In this document: positions 9,542 to 18,979 of the stretch, one piece after another
Position numbering within the stretch: position 1 is the first letter of the stretch
Layout of the letters: each line of letters begins with the position of its first letter
Origin: Actinomycetota bacterium
GTDB lineage: Bacteria > Actinomycetota > Acidimicrobiia > Acidimicrobiales > Ilumatobacteraceae
Length of the DNA: 64,000 nucleotides
Reading direction: 5' to 3'
NCBI GenBank assembly: GCA_005790505.1
Contig: SXUP01000017.1
Coordinates: 62,001 to 126,000 of the forward strand
The notes under the pieces: model-generated
What the model saw: only the letters and a program-made list of their open reading frames with translations
What the model was told of the DNA's origin: nothing
Database searches by the model: none
Position numbers and translations under genes: made by a program

Positions 9542-10183
9542 TTAGCGAAAAGGCTCGAGGGCCTCGTGGATGGATCCCAAGGCAGAGGTAACAGCGGCTG
9601 CATCATCTGCTGTGAGTGTAAGCAATCGATCAAAGGCTGCTGACTCAATTGAGATTGAAGGGCTTAGTTGGTAGCGATCAATGCTGTCAGGGACAGGTTC
9701 ATGGGTATCAAGTTTGGCCAGACAGTTGACTTCACGATCAATCCATTTTTGGGCCGCAGTTCCGAGGGCATGGGCGGTCCAGCCGGTCTGCAGGGTGAAT
9801 TTCCATGGATGTCCAGGGAGTGTGTTGGCGTCAAGTTCTAGAAGATCAGGTGTTTCGGTGACGGGCACTTGCATCCGCACAATCGGGGCAGAGTGATCGG
9901 CATGATGCACGTCAATAATTACCGTGTCCTGGGCTACAGACAGAACCAACGGATCGTCATGGAGGATTGTCGTATCGCTGAATTGCTCGGGGGTAACGAC
10001 CTCCCAAACCCACGGCCGACCCTTGGTGTCAATGACTGGAACATGCATTCCAACCCATGCAATATCGAGTCCTCGGAGTGAGACGGGTTGCCAAGAGAGA
10101 ACATCAATCTCTTGAGGGAGTGTGGTGAGAGATTTCTTGACGTCAGAGATGATGGTATTCCACGCCGCGCCTTTAAAAGCCAT
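9542..10183 (-). CDS. Unrecognised 213-aa protein
   Basis: Start at ATG 10183, chosen because an AAGGGGG ribosome binding site sits about 8 nt upstream; a GTG at 10189 is too close to it. The protein is soluble, rich in beta-type segments (SLRGLDIAWVGMHVPVID) and Trp, and matches no family I can recall. First gene of a two-gene unit with the 486-aa coiled-coil protein, so the two may work together. Divergent from the hydrolase at 10295. Confidence 0.7.
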   Translation of the reverse strand: MAFKGAAWNTIISDVKKSLTTLPQEIDVLSWQPVSLRGLDIAWVGMHVPVIDTKGRPWVWEVVTPEQFSDTTILHDDPLVLSVAQDTVIIDVHHADHSAPIVRMQVPVTETPDLLELDANTLPGHPWKFTLQTGWTAHALGTAAQKWIDREVNCLAKLDTHEPVPDSIDRYQLSPSISIESAAFDRLLTLTADDAAAVTSALGSIHEALEPFR

Positions 10184-10294
10184 TCCCACCCCCTTGATGA
10201 TGTCAAGTTCGGTATGCCTGATGGTGGATACCCAAAGGAGGAAAACACAACCTTATATTTTCAACAATCCGCTGTGGCGTGACACACTACGCAT

Positions 10295-11110
10295 GTGGCT
10301 CAAATAATCAATCGCAATCATCGCATCTATTACGAAGTTCATGGTGATGGGCCACGAGTGTTGTTCTTCAATGGCTCTGGGGCGACTCTTGATAAATCTG
10401 CACCGTTGATTTCTGCGTTTGCAAAATACTTCACTATTGCTGTGCATGACCAACGGGGTCTTGGACGGTCGGGCATTCCGGTTGGGCCTTACACCATGCC
10501 TCAATATGCCCAGGACGGTGTGGCAGTGCTTGATCATTTGGGCTGGGACTCTTGCTCGGTCGTGGGTATTAGTTTTGGTGGGATGGTGGCTCAGGAGTTT
10601 GCCGTCACATGGCCTGAAAGAGTAAAAAAATTGGCCCTGCTTTGCACGTCACCCGGTGGTGCTCTGGGTGCTTCATATCCGCTGCATGATCTGGCGGAGA
10701 TGTCACCGACGCAACGTGCACAACTTTATCCAACACTTCTTGATACCCGTTTCACGCCAGATTGGCTGCACCAACATCCATCTGATGCTGCACTTATCGC
10801 TGACCTTGCAACGCGACAAAGTTCTTCACTCTCGCCAGAACAGATTCGTGGAGAACATGAGCAACTTCAGGCACGGTCACATCATGATGTTGGAGCGCGA
10901 TTGGGTTGTGTGACTGCTCCTACAATTGTTGCCGCTGGCAGATTTGATGGAATCGCTCCGTTGGCAAATAGTGAAAGGATTGTTGCTGCCATTCCCAATG
11001 CAACTTTGCATACATATGAAGGTGGCCACATGTTTATGGTGCAAGACAAGAACGCGTTGACAGACATTTTTGCTTTCTTATCTGAAAGCACCGGGGATCT
11101 ACTGACATGA
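10295..11110 (+). CDS. Alpha/beta-fold hydrolase
   Basis: A 271-aa alpha/beta hydrolase. The nucleophile elbow is GISFGGM (Ser), preceded by HDQRGLGRSG and the oxyanion-site segment FFNGSGATLD; the catalytic His is in YEGGHMFMVQD and an acid lies in AGRFDGIAP. The start is GTG 10295. The last codons overlap the sulfatase start (ATGA at 11107), so it belongs to the sulfatase/GH3 operon and may remove an acyl or other ester group from the same substrate (inference). Confidence 0.9.
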   Translation: MAQIINRNHRIYYEVHGDGPRVLFFNGSGATLDKSAPLISAFAKYFTIAVHDQRGLGRSGIPVGPYTMPQYAQDGVAVLDHLGWDSCSVVGISFGGMVAQEFAVTWPERVKKLALLCTSPGGALGASYPLHDLAEMSPTQRAQLYPTLLDTRFTPDWLHQHPSDAALIADLATRQSSSLSPEQIRGEHEQLQARSHHDVGARLGCVTAPTIVAAGRFDGIAPLANSERIVAAIPNATLHTYEGGHMFMVQDKNALTDIFAFLSESTGDLLT

Positions 11111-12555
11111 TGAACGTATTATTCATCACTCTTGATCAATTTCGGGGTGATTCATTGTCGTGTGCTGGTCACCCTGTCGTGCAAACACCATTTTTAGATG
11201 AACTCGCTTCCGAGGGTCTGCGACTTGGCGCTCATTACAGCCAGGCTGCTCCATGTGGTCCGGGGCGCGCATCGCTTTACACGGGGATGTATCAAATGAA
11301 CCATCGTGTTGTTGCCAATGGCACTCCACTTGATGATCGGTTTGACAACATTGCTCGCATTGCCGGCAGGGCAGGCTACAAGCCCGTCCTTTTTGGATAC
11401 ACGGACACAACAGTTGACCCGCGAATCGTATCGTCTGCCGATGATGTGCGTTTGCAAACATACGAAGGTGTGTTAGCTGGCTTTGATTGTAAATTGAACC
11501 TGATAGCAGGGCATGAGCCGTGGATCGCATGGTTGCGTGAGAACGGTTATGACGTATGTGATGATGACATTGCTGTTTTGGCGAGTGAGCCAGATCGCCC
11601 CGCAGAGTTCAGTGCTTCAACATTTTTGACGAACCATTTATCGGATTGGATTGAGCAACAAGATGGTCCGTGGTTTGCCCATGCAAGTTATCTTCGGCCA
11701 CATAGTCCGTATGCCGCTGCAGGTGAATTCGCCACGATGTATTCACCCAAAGACATGCCGTCGCCGATTGGTGCAGCGCCCGAGCGACACCCACTTCATG
11801 ACGTGTTGTTGACATTGCCTTCAACTTCTGCGCCTCAAGATGAGGACAGTTTGCAGCAAATGCAAGCACAGTATTTCGGGATGATCTCAGAAGTTGATGC
11901 GCAGTTGGGTCGAGTGTGGGCGACCCTGCGTCGGTGTGGCGCATGGGAAAATACTTTAATCATCGTAACTGCAGACCACGGCGAACAATTAGGTGATCAT
12001 GGCCTTAAAGAAAAAGTGGGATACTGGGAATCTAGTTATCACATTCTGGGCATCGTGCGTGATCCATCCAAGCCTGAGAGCCATGGAACAGTGGTGAATG
12101 AGTTCACCGAAAATGTTGACATTGTTCCGACGGTGTGCGATGCGTTGGGAGTGGCGATTCCGCTGCAATGTGACGGACTGCCTCTGACGCCGTTTTTAAA
12201 TGCAGAAGAACCTCGTTGGTGGCGCAATGCCGCTACATGGGAGTTTGACTGGCGTTCTTCTTTGATTCCGGGGGGCGATTTTGGATGGCCGTGGGACAGA
12301 CGGTTAGAAAAATGTAATTTAGTTGTAAGGCGCTCAGCGGATGCTGCATATGTGCAGTTTGGTGATGGATCATGGCTATGTTTTGACCTACTCACGGACC
12401 CAACATGGAGAACAGCAGTGCAAGATCTTTCCATTGTGTTAAAGCACGCCCAGGCGATGCTGCAATGGCAAATGCAGCACACTGATCGCACGTTGACAGG
12501 TTTAATTATTGACAATGGGGTGACGGGTCGCTTACCAGCAGGAATATTATGGTGA
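11107..12555 (+). CDS. Type I (formylglycine) sulfatase
   Basis: A 482-aa sulfatase of the alkaline-phosphatase superfamily. The maturation motif C50-G-P52-G-R54 matches C-x-P-x-R, in which Cys becomes formylglycine; the metal ligand Asp10 (ITLDQFRGD) and TADHGEQLGDHG are also present. No signal peptide is seen, so it is probably intracellular. No sulfatase-maturing enzyme lies in the window, so maturation must be encoded elsewhere. It sits between an alpha/beta hydrolase and a GH3 glycosidase, which suggests desulfation of a glycan or glycoside. Confidence 0.93.
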   Translation: MMNVLFITLDQFRGDSLSCAGHPVVQTPFLDELASEGLRLGAHYSQAAPCGPGRASLYTGMYQMNHRVVANGTPLDDRFDNIARIAGRAGYKPVLFGYTDTTVDPRIVSSADDVRLQTYEGVLAGFDCKLNLIAGHEPWIAWLRENGYDVCDDDIAVLASEPDRPAEFSASTFLTNHLSDWIEQQDGPWFAHASYLRPHSPYAAAGEFATMYSPKDMPSPIGAAPERHPLHDVLLTLPSTSAPQDEDSLQQMQAQYFGMISEVDAQLGRVWATLRRCGAWENTLIIVTADHGEQLGDHGLKEKVGYWESSYHILGIVRDPSKPESHGTVVNEFTENVDIVPTVCDALGVAIPLQCDGLPLTPFLNAEEPRWWRNAATWEFDWRSSLIPGGDFGWPWDRRLEKCNLVVRRSADAAYVQFGDGSWLCFDLLTDPTWRTAVQDLSIVLKHAQAMLQWQMQHTDRTLTGLIIDNGVTGRLPAGILW

Positions 12556-12577
12556 AATATTTAGTCAGGAGATTGTA

Positions 12578-14794
12578 ATGAGCAGTGCTTATGCAGAGGC
12601 CTTGAACAATGTGCGTCAAGGCGCAGACCATCATCAGCAAGCGCGTTGGTTAATTGAACAGATGACCCCTGAAGAGCGATTGCACTGTCTTGATGGTGGG
12701 TCACCGTTTTGGGAAGGCATTAAAGACATGTCTAGGGGCGGTTACCACCAACGAACATTTCCGGCATGCCGAATACCGCGCTTAGGTATTCCTGGCTTTA
12801 ATTTCAGCGATGGTCCACGTGGTGTGGTGATCGGACCAGCCACGGCTTTCCCAGTTTCAATGGCGCGCGGGGCAAGTTTTGACACGGATCTTGAAGAACG
12901 TATCGGTGATGTGATCGGACGCGAATTGCGCGCTGTTGGTGCAACCTTGTACGGCGGAGTCTGTGTCAACCTGCTTCGGCACCCAGCGTGGGGAAGAGCA
13001 CAGGAGACATATGGTGAAGACCCTCACCATGTGGGGGAAATGGGTGCGGCTCTTACCCGCGGCGCGCAGCGACATGTGATGGCAACCGTGAAACATTTTG
13101 CACTGAACAGCATGGAAAACGCGCGTTTTCGTGTGAATGTAACAATCGATGAAAGAACACTCCATGAGGTGTATCTGCCGCACTTCAAACGCATCATTGA
13201 CCAAGGCGTGGCCTGCGTGATGAGTGCTTACAATTCGGTAAACGGTGATTTCTGTGGCGACAATGAAGCATTACTTACTGGAATCTTGCGAGATGAATGG
13301 AACTTTGATGGGTTTGTGATCTCGGATTGGATTTTTGGATTGCGTGATGGCGTGAAGTCCGTGCGGGCTGGACTTGATGTCGAGATGCCATATCGCATGA
13401 TGCGTCATGCACCAATAGTCGAAGCAGTGGCGAGCAAAGAACTCTCAATGGAGGTCGTAGATCGCGCCGTGGAACACACGTTGGCAACGATGTTGCGCTT
13501 TGGCATTGGCGACCTGCCCTCTCAACCTGCGCATGTGTTGGCACAACCCGAGCATCGTGCCTTAGCACGGGAGGTGGCGCAGAAATCAATGGTTTTGCTA
13601 CGCAACGAAGCGTTTGAAAATGTTGCAGTGCTACCGCTTCAGGTGGCAACACTGAGTCGTGTAGCCGTAATCGGGGAACTAGCCCGTAAAAGAAATCTTG
13701 GTGACGGCGGATCCAGCGACGTGATGGCGCCTGATGTCGTGAATGCATTTGTCGGCATCAAAGATGCTCTTGTTGGGGTAGATGTGTCGTATGTCGACGA
13801 GACCGACATGCAAAAAGCAGCAACACAAGCAGCAGCAAGTGATGTTGCAATTATTGTCGTCGGTTATACCAAAGCAGATGAAGGTGAATTTATTGGCACA
13901 AGCAGCGACACCGTTCACCTGGCATCGCATATCCCAGCAATTGATGATCCTGCGTTAGTGGAGGAATTCACGGCCTTCAAGGCTGAACACGAATGGGCTT
14001 TGCCTGTTGTCATGAAAGATGTCGAAAGAGACGTGAATTTTGCAGTCGGAGGAGATCGTTCGTCATTGCGACTTGCACCCAAAGATGTTGAACTAATCAG
14101 GGAAATCGCCAAAGTCCAACCGCGAACGATTGTCGTGATTGTTTGTGGGTCCGCTGTTTTGATCGACGATTGGCATGATGATGTTCCAGTGGTGCTGCTG
14201 TCTTGGTATTGCGGAATGCAAGGCGGACAAGCGTTGGCAGATATCTTGACCGGTTCAGTTAATCCGAGTGCGCGTTTGCCGTTTGTTATTCCCCAACAAG
14301 AAGATGATCTCGTGTTTTTTGATCGTGATGCAAGCGAAATAACTTATGAGTACTTTCATGGACAATGGTTGCTCGACAGAAATAATCTGCAGGCGAGTTA
14401 TCCGTTTGGATTCGGGTTGTCGTTCACGACATTTAGTTATTCCAATGCTAATTGTAAAATCGATGGTGATGCGATAGCGGTTGCAGTTGATGTCTCCAAT
14501 ACAGGTGCTGTGAGCGGGGCAACGGTGGTACAGGTTTATGCGGCACTGCCAGAATCAACAATCGACAGACCACGCCGACGTCTGGCCGGATTCTGTCGGG
14601 TTGAGTTGGCAGCGGGGCAGACGCTTTCTGCCGCCATAGAAATACCATTACGGAGCTTGGCTGCGCGTGACGTGGCAGCCCATGACTGGTGGCTTGAGGG
14701 TGGGCAGTGGTCAATAGAAATCGCCCAGTACTCAGGTGACCCCGATGCCCTAACAGAGTCAATATTTATTGCCGAAGATAGATACGCGCCCTAA
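12578..14794 (+). CDS. Glycoside hydrolase family 3 beta-glycosidase
   Basis: A 738-aa GH3 enzyme. The N-terminal TIM-barrel holds GFNFSDGPRGVV, KHFALNSME and the nucleophile Asp250 in GFVISDW. A second alpha/beta-sandwich domain follows (about 330-600), then a C-terminal fibronectin-III-like domain (about 640-735) with YPFGFGLSFTTFSY before it. An insert around residues 430-500 includes the FAVGGDRSSLRL block typical of bacterial beta-glucosidases. Likely role: exo-release of beta-linked monosaccharides. It starts 22 nt after the sulfatase; no signal peptide. Confidence 0.94.
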   Translation: MSSAYAEALNNVRQGADHHQQARWLIEQMTPEERLHCLDGGSPFWEGIKDMSRGGYHQRTFPACRIPRLGIPGFNFSDGPRGVVIGPATAFPVSMARGASFDTDLEERIGDVIGRELRAVGATLYGGVCVNLLRHPAWGRAQETYGEDPHHVGEMGAALTRGAQRHVMATVKHFALNSMENARFRVNVTIDERTLHEVYLPHFKRIIDQGVACVMSAYNSVNGDFCGDNEALLTGILRDEWNFDGFVISDWIFGLRDGVKSVRAGLDVEMPYRMMRHAPIVEAVASKELSMEVVDRAVEHTLATMLRFGIGDLPSQPAHVLAQPEHRALAREVAQKSMVLLRNEAFENVAVLPLQVATLSRVAVIGELARKRNLGDGGSSDVMAPDVVNAFVGIKDALVGVDVSYVDETDMQKAATQAAASDVAIIVVGYTKADEGEFIGTSSDTVHLASHIPAIDDPALVEEFTAFKAEHEWALPVVMKDVERDVNFAVGGDRSSLRLAPKDVELIREIAKVQPRTIVVIVCGSAVLIDDWHDDVPVVLLSWYCGMQGGQALADILTGSVNPSARLPFVIPQQEDDLVFFDRDASEITYEYFHGQWLLDRNNLQASYPFGFGLSFTTFSYSNANCKIDGDAIAVAVDVSNTGAVSGATVVQVYAALPESTIDRPRRRLAGFCRVELAAGQTLSAAIEIPLRSLAARDVAAHDWWLEGGQWSIEIAQYSGDPDALTESIFIAEDRYAP

Positions 14795-14864
14795 CTAAAG
14801 AGTTGCAATAGTCTCAGTCAATAAGTGACTAACCCGATTCCGTGGGAGTACTTGGTGAAGGTTG

Positions 14865-15332
14865 TTACGCGCTGGCCTGCCACGGAGACATTTCAAGATT
14901 GGTGCCTGACATCAGGTGAAAGAGCAACGATGCGTACTCAAGTCCAATGTATTTACGCGTGAGCCTGACTAATTCGTCTCGGAAAAGGACTCCGTGTGTT
15001 TCAAGCCCGACTATGAGATGCGCAATCTCGTGCAAAATAGTTGGCGCCGACGAGCGCGCACGCTGCAGGCAGATGGAGTGATCAGATATGGCTGTAGTGG
15101 CGATGTTTTTGCTTTGAGAGGGCTTGATGTCAACTGTTGGAGTATCAACGTTTTCGTTCATGCAGACCGTATCAATGAAATTGAGTATTTCTGAACGACG
15201 CAATGGTGGTGCACCAAGGGTATTTTCAACAACTATTTCGACTGCGTATACGAGTGCCTGCTCAGCAGAGCACCCAACAAAATTGGGCACATTGCTTCGA
15301 ACATCTTGGATATATTGCTCGATTGTTTTCAC
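14865..15332 (-). CDS. Small HExxH metallopeptidase-like protein
   Basis: A 155-aa protein of unknown family containing TILHEIAHLI (H-E-x-x-H), the zinc signature of gluzincin/SprT-like peptidases. The third ligand might be the Glu/His near GLETHGVLFRDELVRL. It overlaps the upstream DUF2786 gene by 4 nt (15329-15332). DUF2786 and SprT/HExxH proteins are often neighbours, which supports a shared, still undefined role. Confidence 0.7.
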   Translation of the reverse strand: MKTIEQYIQDVRSNVPNFVGCSAEQALVYAVEIVVENTLGAPPLRRSEILNFIDTVCMNENVDTPTVDIKPSQSKNIATTAISDHSICLQRARSSAPTILHEIAHLIVGLETHGVLFRDELVRLTRKYIGLEYASLLFHLMSGTNLEMSPWQASA

Positions 15333-16003
15333 CCGATTTCGCCCTTGACACCTGCGCCAAATGATCGCTGAGCAGGCCCAAATCTCCGCCCAACTTGTTG
15401 GCCAGAAGAGTATGCAGCGCCCCGACCAACCGAGGCGTAGCGCGCGACAAGTCGGGGCCCATGAGCGCGCATTTCGTCGTGTGCCCGTGTCATACGGTCA
15501 GCTAATACAAGTCCACCACCAGTAGTTTCAGAAATAAATTCTTGTCGCGTGACAGCAAGTGCTTCTTCGATGCCGGCGCTAAAACCCTTCCACCAAGAGA
15601 TACGCCATGACCTGTCACCACGCGGCAGGAGTCGAGCCCCCATTGCATCGGCTGCGGCAAAAAGTGTGCGTGCCGCAAAAATGTCTGTATCCCGCCCGTA
15701 TAAAACAACAACACACACATCTAATTCGTCGTCACTGCGGTAGCCAGTGCAAGAGTGCTTGAGCGCTATTGCGTACAGCAGGTGCTGGCGTTGGACGCGG
15801 TATTTCCCGGAGACACGCACTTCTTGCACGACAACCGAATTGTCTTGCTGCATTGTTTCATTATTAAAGTCATGATTCGAAAAACCGTATTTATGCATCA
15901 ATTTGGAAGCCAATGCCAACGCAGTTTCTGCCTCTGGTTGTGGTGTTGTCGCGTGATTGGCGCGGGCAAGGAGAGCCTGTATTGTTTCTTTTCGATTGGT
16001 CAT
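15329..16003 (-). CDS. DUF2786 domain protein
   Basis: A 224-aa protein from ATG 16003; longer upstream frame is non-coding in appearance. Residues 1-45 (ETIQALLARANHATTPQPEA, then ALALASKLMHKYGFSNHDF) match the DUF2786 helical domain. The C-terminal part includes WWKGFSAGIEEAL and ends with a Gly/Ser-rich tail. The function is unknown in the family. Coupled by a 4-nt overlap to the HExxH gene that follows. Confidence 0.8.
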   Translation of the reverse strand: MTNRKETIQALLARANHATTPQPEAETALALASKLMHKYGFSNHDFNNETMQQDNSVVVQEVRVSGKYRVQRQHLLYAIALKHSCTGYRSDDELDVCVVVLYGRDTDIFAARTLFAAADAMGARLLPRGDRSWRISWWKGFSAGIEEALAVTRQEFISETTGGGLVLADRMTRAHDEMRAHGPRLVARYASVGRGAAYSSGQQVGRRFGPAQRSFGAGVKGEIG

Positions 16004-16020
16004 GTTTTTACGCCAGTACT

Positions 16021-16824
16021 TTAGGGGCGAAACACAGCAGGTCGCTTTTCTATGAATGCGGCGACAGCTTCCCTGTGCTCTGATGACTCCCAACATTTGA
16101 TGAGCATTTGAGTTTCACGTCGCTGAACCTCCGTCAGATCTGTTTCAACGAGGTTTGCTGTGATCAGTGATTTTATCATTGATAGTTGTAAATCAGGATT
16201 TGCCGCGTAGCTGTTTGCGACAGTCAGAGAATGCTCAAGAATTTGCCCAGGCTCGCATAATTGATCAACGAGTCCGATTGCAAAGGCTTGCTCACCAGTA
16301 ATCACGCGACCAGAAAGAAACAAATCTGAAGCTTGACCCATTCCAACACGAGCGGCCAGCAACCGCGTACTCGCAAGTTCTGGGACTAGACCCATTTTAA
16401 TAAAACCAGTTCCTATTTTGGCTTGAGGCTCAGCGATAATTTGATCCATCGGCAACGACATGGTGAGTCCAACACCGATTGCTGGACCATTTATCGCTGC
16501 AATGATCGGTTTGCATTGACGGATGAGTTGCACCCAATCGAGTCCACGTGGAAGTCCGCCCATTCCATCCGCAGTATCGTCTCCAGGGTCAGTGCCAGAA
16601 ATTCGTTTTTGAAATGTGTCTTGCATGTCAGCTCCGGCGCAATAACCCCTGCCCGCCCCGGTCATGACAATTGCTCCGATGGATGAGTCATCATTGGCGA
16701 CACCAATGGCATGTGCTTGTTCGGCAGACATTGTCGGTGTCCATGCATTAAGGCGATCGGGACGATTGAGCGTGATGACTGCTACTGCGCCGCGTGTTTC
16801 GTAGGTGATTTGAGTGTATTTCAT
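16021..16824 (-). CDS. Enoyl-CoA hydratase/isomerase
   Basis: A 267-aa crotonase-fold protein from ATG 16824. Motifs: VAVITLNRPDRLNAW, the oxyanion segment GRGYCAGADM, and AAINGPAIGVGLTMSLPMD with MGLVPELAST. It hydrates trans-2-enoyl-CoA or isomerises a related CoA ester in fatty-acid or aromatic catabolism. It is divergent from the membrane protein at 16867 and 17 nt upstream of the DUF2786 gene. The exact substrate cannot be told. Confidence 0.9.
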   Translation of the reverse strand: MKYTQITYETRGAVAVITLNRPDRLNAWTPTMSAEQAHAIGVANDDSSIGAIVMTGAGRGYCAGADMQDTFQKRISGTDPGDDTADGMGGLPRGLDWVQLIRQCKPIIAAINGPAIGVGLTMSLPMDQIIAEPQAKIGTGFIKMGLVPELASTRLLAARVGMGQASDLFLSGRVITGEQAFAIGLVDQLCEPGQILEHSLTVANSYAANPDLQLSMIKSLITANLVETDLTEVQRRETQMLIKCWESSEHREAVAAFIEKRPAVFRP

Positions 16825-16866
16825 GTGGTGAACTCGCTCGCTTGTTTCATGTGACATTATTACACA

Positions 16867-17766
16867 GTGGGAAAAGTTAATTTTGCAAAACTTATTGAAG
16901 AGCATGTTGCTGCCGGAAAATTAACAATTCAGGAAGCCCAAGAACTTGACAACGCACCGCGTTTTGGGCTTGAGTCGCGTGAAGTTTTGTCGTATTTGGC
17001 TGGATTCGTCGCTTTCATCGGACTTGCACGAGTCGTAGTCGCTGCTTTTGCAGGTTCTTCTGCAATGGCGGTAGCAGTGTCTTTTTTTGTTTTAGGTCTC
17101 GTCGTTGGCTTGATCTCTTTCAGGTTGATTGGCTCACCAACATGGAAAAATCGTTTGGCCGAGGCACTCGAGATAATTGCGGTCGTGAGTGAAGCCATTG
17201 CCATCGGAATATCGCTTGAACAAGCTGGTGCATCGCCTGAGCTTGCGGTTTTCTTCCCCGCCCTTGCGACTAGTGCGTGGGCAATAGTGCGTCGTCGTTA
17301 CAGCGAGTTTTCGGCTGCATTGTTGTTGCCGGCTGGAGTATTGTCAACAGCGATCGCTATTCCTGCTTTTGTCGAATTGTCAGAAGCAAAAAATAGTTTG
17401 ATTATTGGAGCGGCTGCTGTGTTTCTAATTGTTGTGGGTATCAGACCAATGAAACTGGCGGCGATTCCGCGATTAGTTGGCGCTGTCACAATTGTTGGTT
17501 GTGCAATTAGTCTGTATGAACAATACGACGGTGTTCTGATGAGAATCAGCGCACTTGTTTTGGCTACGGCATATTTTGTGTGGGCGACACGCACGCGATG
17601 GCTGGTTCTAGTCGCAAGTAGCGTGATAACAGTTTTTTTTGGATTGTTATTTCTTATCAACAGTCTCGTCAGCGACTCAATTGTCCAAGGATTATTGATG
17701 TTGGTTGCCGGCGCAGCGACTTTGGCAGCGGTTGGTCTGTATGCGCGTCGTCGCGCTACTCAATAA
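16867..17766 (+). CDS. DUF2157-like multipass membrane protein
   Basis: A 299-aa protein with a short N-terminal cytoplasmic helix region (about residues 1-40, IEEHVAAGKLTIQEAQEL) and about nine hydrophobic segments. The pattern of a helical amphipathic head then many short helices resembles DUF2157-type membrane proteins. The start is GTG 16867. The 3' end overlaps the convergent serine hydrolase gene by 11 nt. Function unknown. Confidence 0.7.
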   Translation: MGKVNFAKLIEEHVAAGKLTIQEAQELDNAPRFGLESREVLSYLAGFVAFIGLARVVVAAFAGSSAMAVAVSFFVLGLVVGLISFRLIGSPTWKNRLAEALEIIAVVSEAIAIGISLEQAGASPELAVFFPALATSAWAIVRRRYSEFSAALLLPAGVLSTAIAIPAFVELSEAKNSLIIGAAAVFLIVVGIRPMKLAAIPRLVGAVTIVGCAISLYEQYDGVLMRISALVLATAYFVWATRTRWLVLVASSVITVFFGLLFLINSLVSDSIVQGLLMLVAGAATLAAVGLYARRRATQ

Positions 17767-18979
17767 TTGCCTGGTGCACCAACTGCTTGAGCTGACTGCG
17801 CAACGGGTGCGTACTGGACGGCAACAGTTGCGTCATTAGCAACACAGTCATGTCATTGACAGGGTCCACGCTAAAGGTGGTGCTCGCAGCACCACCCCAT
17901 CCGAATTCACCGATAGATCCGGGTATTTTGGCTTTTACTGGGTCAATCGTGACGCTGACTCCTAATCCAAATCCAACACCCTCAGAAGTGGTCTCAGAGG
18001 AAAGAGTCCGACCAAATTCACTAAGGTCGGCATTTCCAGGCAAGTGATTAGATGCCATGTATCGAACTGTGCTCGGCGCCAAAAGCCGAACACCGTCTAG
18101 TTCTCCACCACGGCGCAACATTTCTGCAAAGCGCAGGTAGTCAGGGGCAGTTGACATCAGACCACCACCACCCATCCATGCATTTGGTTCAAGCAAGGCT
18201 GCTCTGCCAGCACGTTCAAGCCGAGTCGCTTGCAGGCTTGAAGGGTTGGCTCCGTAGAGAGTGGCAAGACGGTCTGCCTTGTCGGTCGAGACAGAGAATG
18301 CCGTGTCGGTCATACCGAGTGGCTCAAAGATACGAGTGCGAAAAAATTCATCGAGGGAAAGGCCTGAGGCGACCTCGACGATTCGCCCCAAGACATCAGT
18401 TGCCATTGAGTAGTTCCACTCTGCTCCAGGCTGGAAAAGTAGTGGCAAAGAAGCAATACGGTCGCATGTTGCCGCGAGGTCAAGTTCTGTCGGAATCCCC
18501 CAATCAAAACCAGCCGCACGGTACATGGCGTCAACAGGATGAGCCATCATGAAGCCGTATGTCAGCCCACTCGTGTGGGTGAGTAAATGCCATAGTTCCA
18601 TTTGTGACACAACAGGATCAAGGTCATATTTTGCGGTTGACCCGTTTCGCCAAACCTTTTGTTCTGCAAATGAGGGAATAAATTTGCTCACTGCATCTTT
18701 GAGTTCAAATTTTCCCTCTTCCCAGAGCATCATCGCCGCTACTGCAGTAATGGGTTTGGTCATTGAGTAGATTCGCCAAATCGTGTCATGGGTTACTGCA
18801 ATACCAGATTCTCGATCCCGATGACCGTATGTGGAAAAATGAGCAAGTTGGCCATGTCTCATCACAGCAATCAACCAACCTGCAAGTTTTCCGTCATCAA
18901 CATAGGTGCGAAAATGACCATCGATTCTGTTTAGTCGTGCCGCATCTAGACCAATCTCAGATGGCTTGACGAGATTCAT
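17756..18979 (-). CDS. Serine hydrolase, beta-lactamase class C / esterase family
   Basis: A 407-aa protein from ATG 18979; the upstream open frame is dropped because this ATG overlaps the preceding gene by 4 nt. Catalytic S72-M-T-K75 (S-x-x-K) is present, with WNYSMAT as the Tyr-containing second motif and GFGLGV/EFGWGGAASTTF near the third. No signal peptide is visible, so an intracellular esterase is more likely than a beta-lactamase. Coupled to the AhpD-like gene upstream. Confidence 0.9.
   Translation of the reverse strand: MNLVKPSEIGLDAARLNRIDGHFRTYVDDGKLAGWLIAVMRHGQLAHFSTYGHRDRESGIAVTHDTIWRIYSMTKPITAVAAMMLWEEGKFELKDAVSKFIPSFAEQKVWRNGSTAKYDLDPVVSQMELWHLLTHTSGLTYGFMMAHPVDAMYRAAGFDWGIPTELDLAATCDRIASLPLLFQPGAEWNYSMATDVLGRIVEVASGLSLDEFFRTRIFEPLGMTDTAFSVSTDKADRLATLYGANPSSLQATRLERAGRAALLEPNAWMGGGGLMSTAPDYLRFAEMLRRGGELDGVRLLAPSTVRYMASNHLPGNADLSEFGRTLSSETTSEGVGFGLGVSVTIDPVKAKIPGSIGEFGWGGAASTTFSVDPVNDMTVLLMTQLLPSSTHPLRSQLKQLVHQAIIE

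Noticed and set aside
13275-13748. 157-aa minus-strand frame inside the GH3 gene
   Set aside because: Shadow frame with biased Arg/His/Pro content and no support as a gene.
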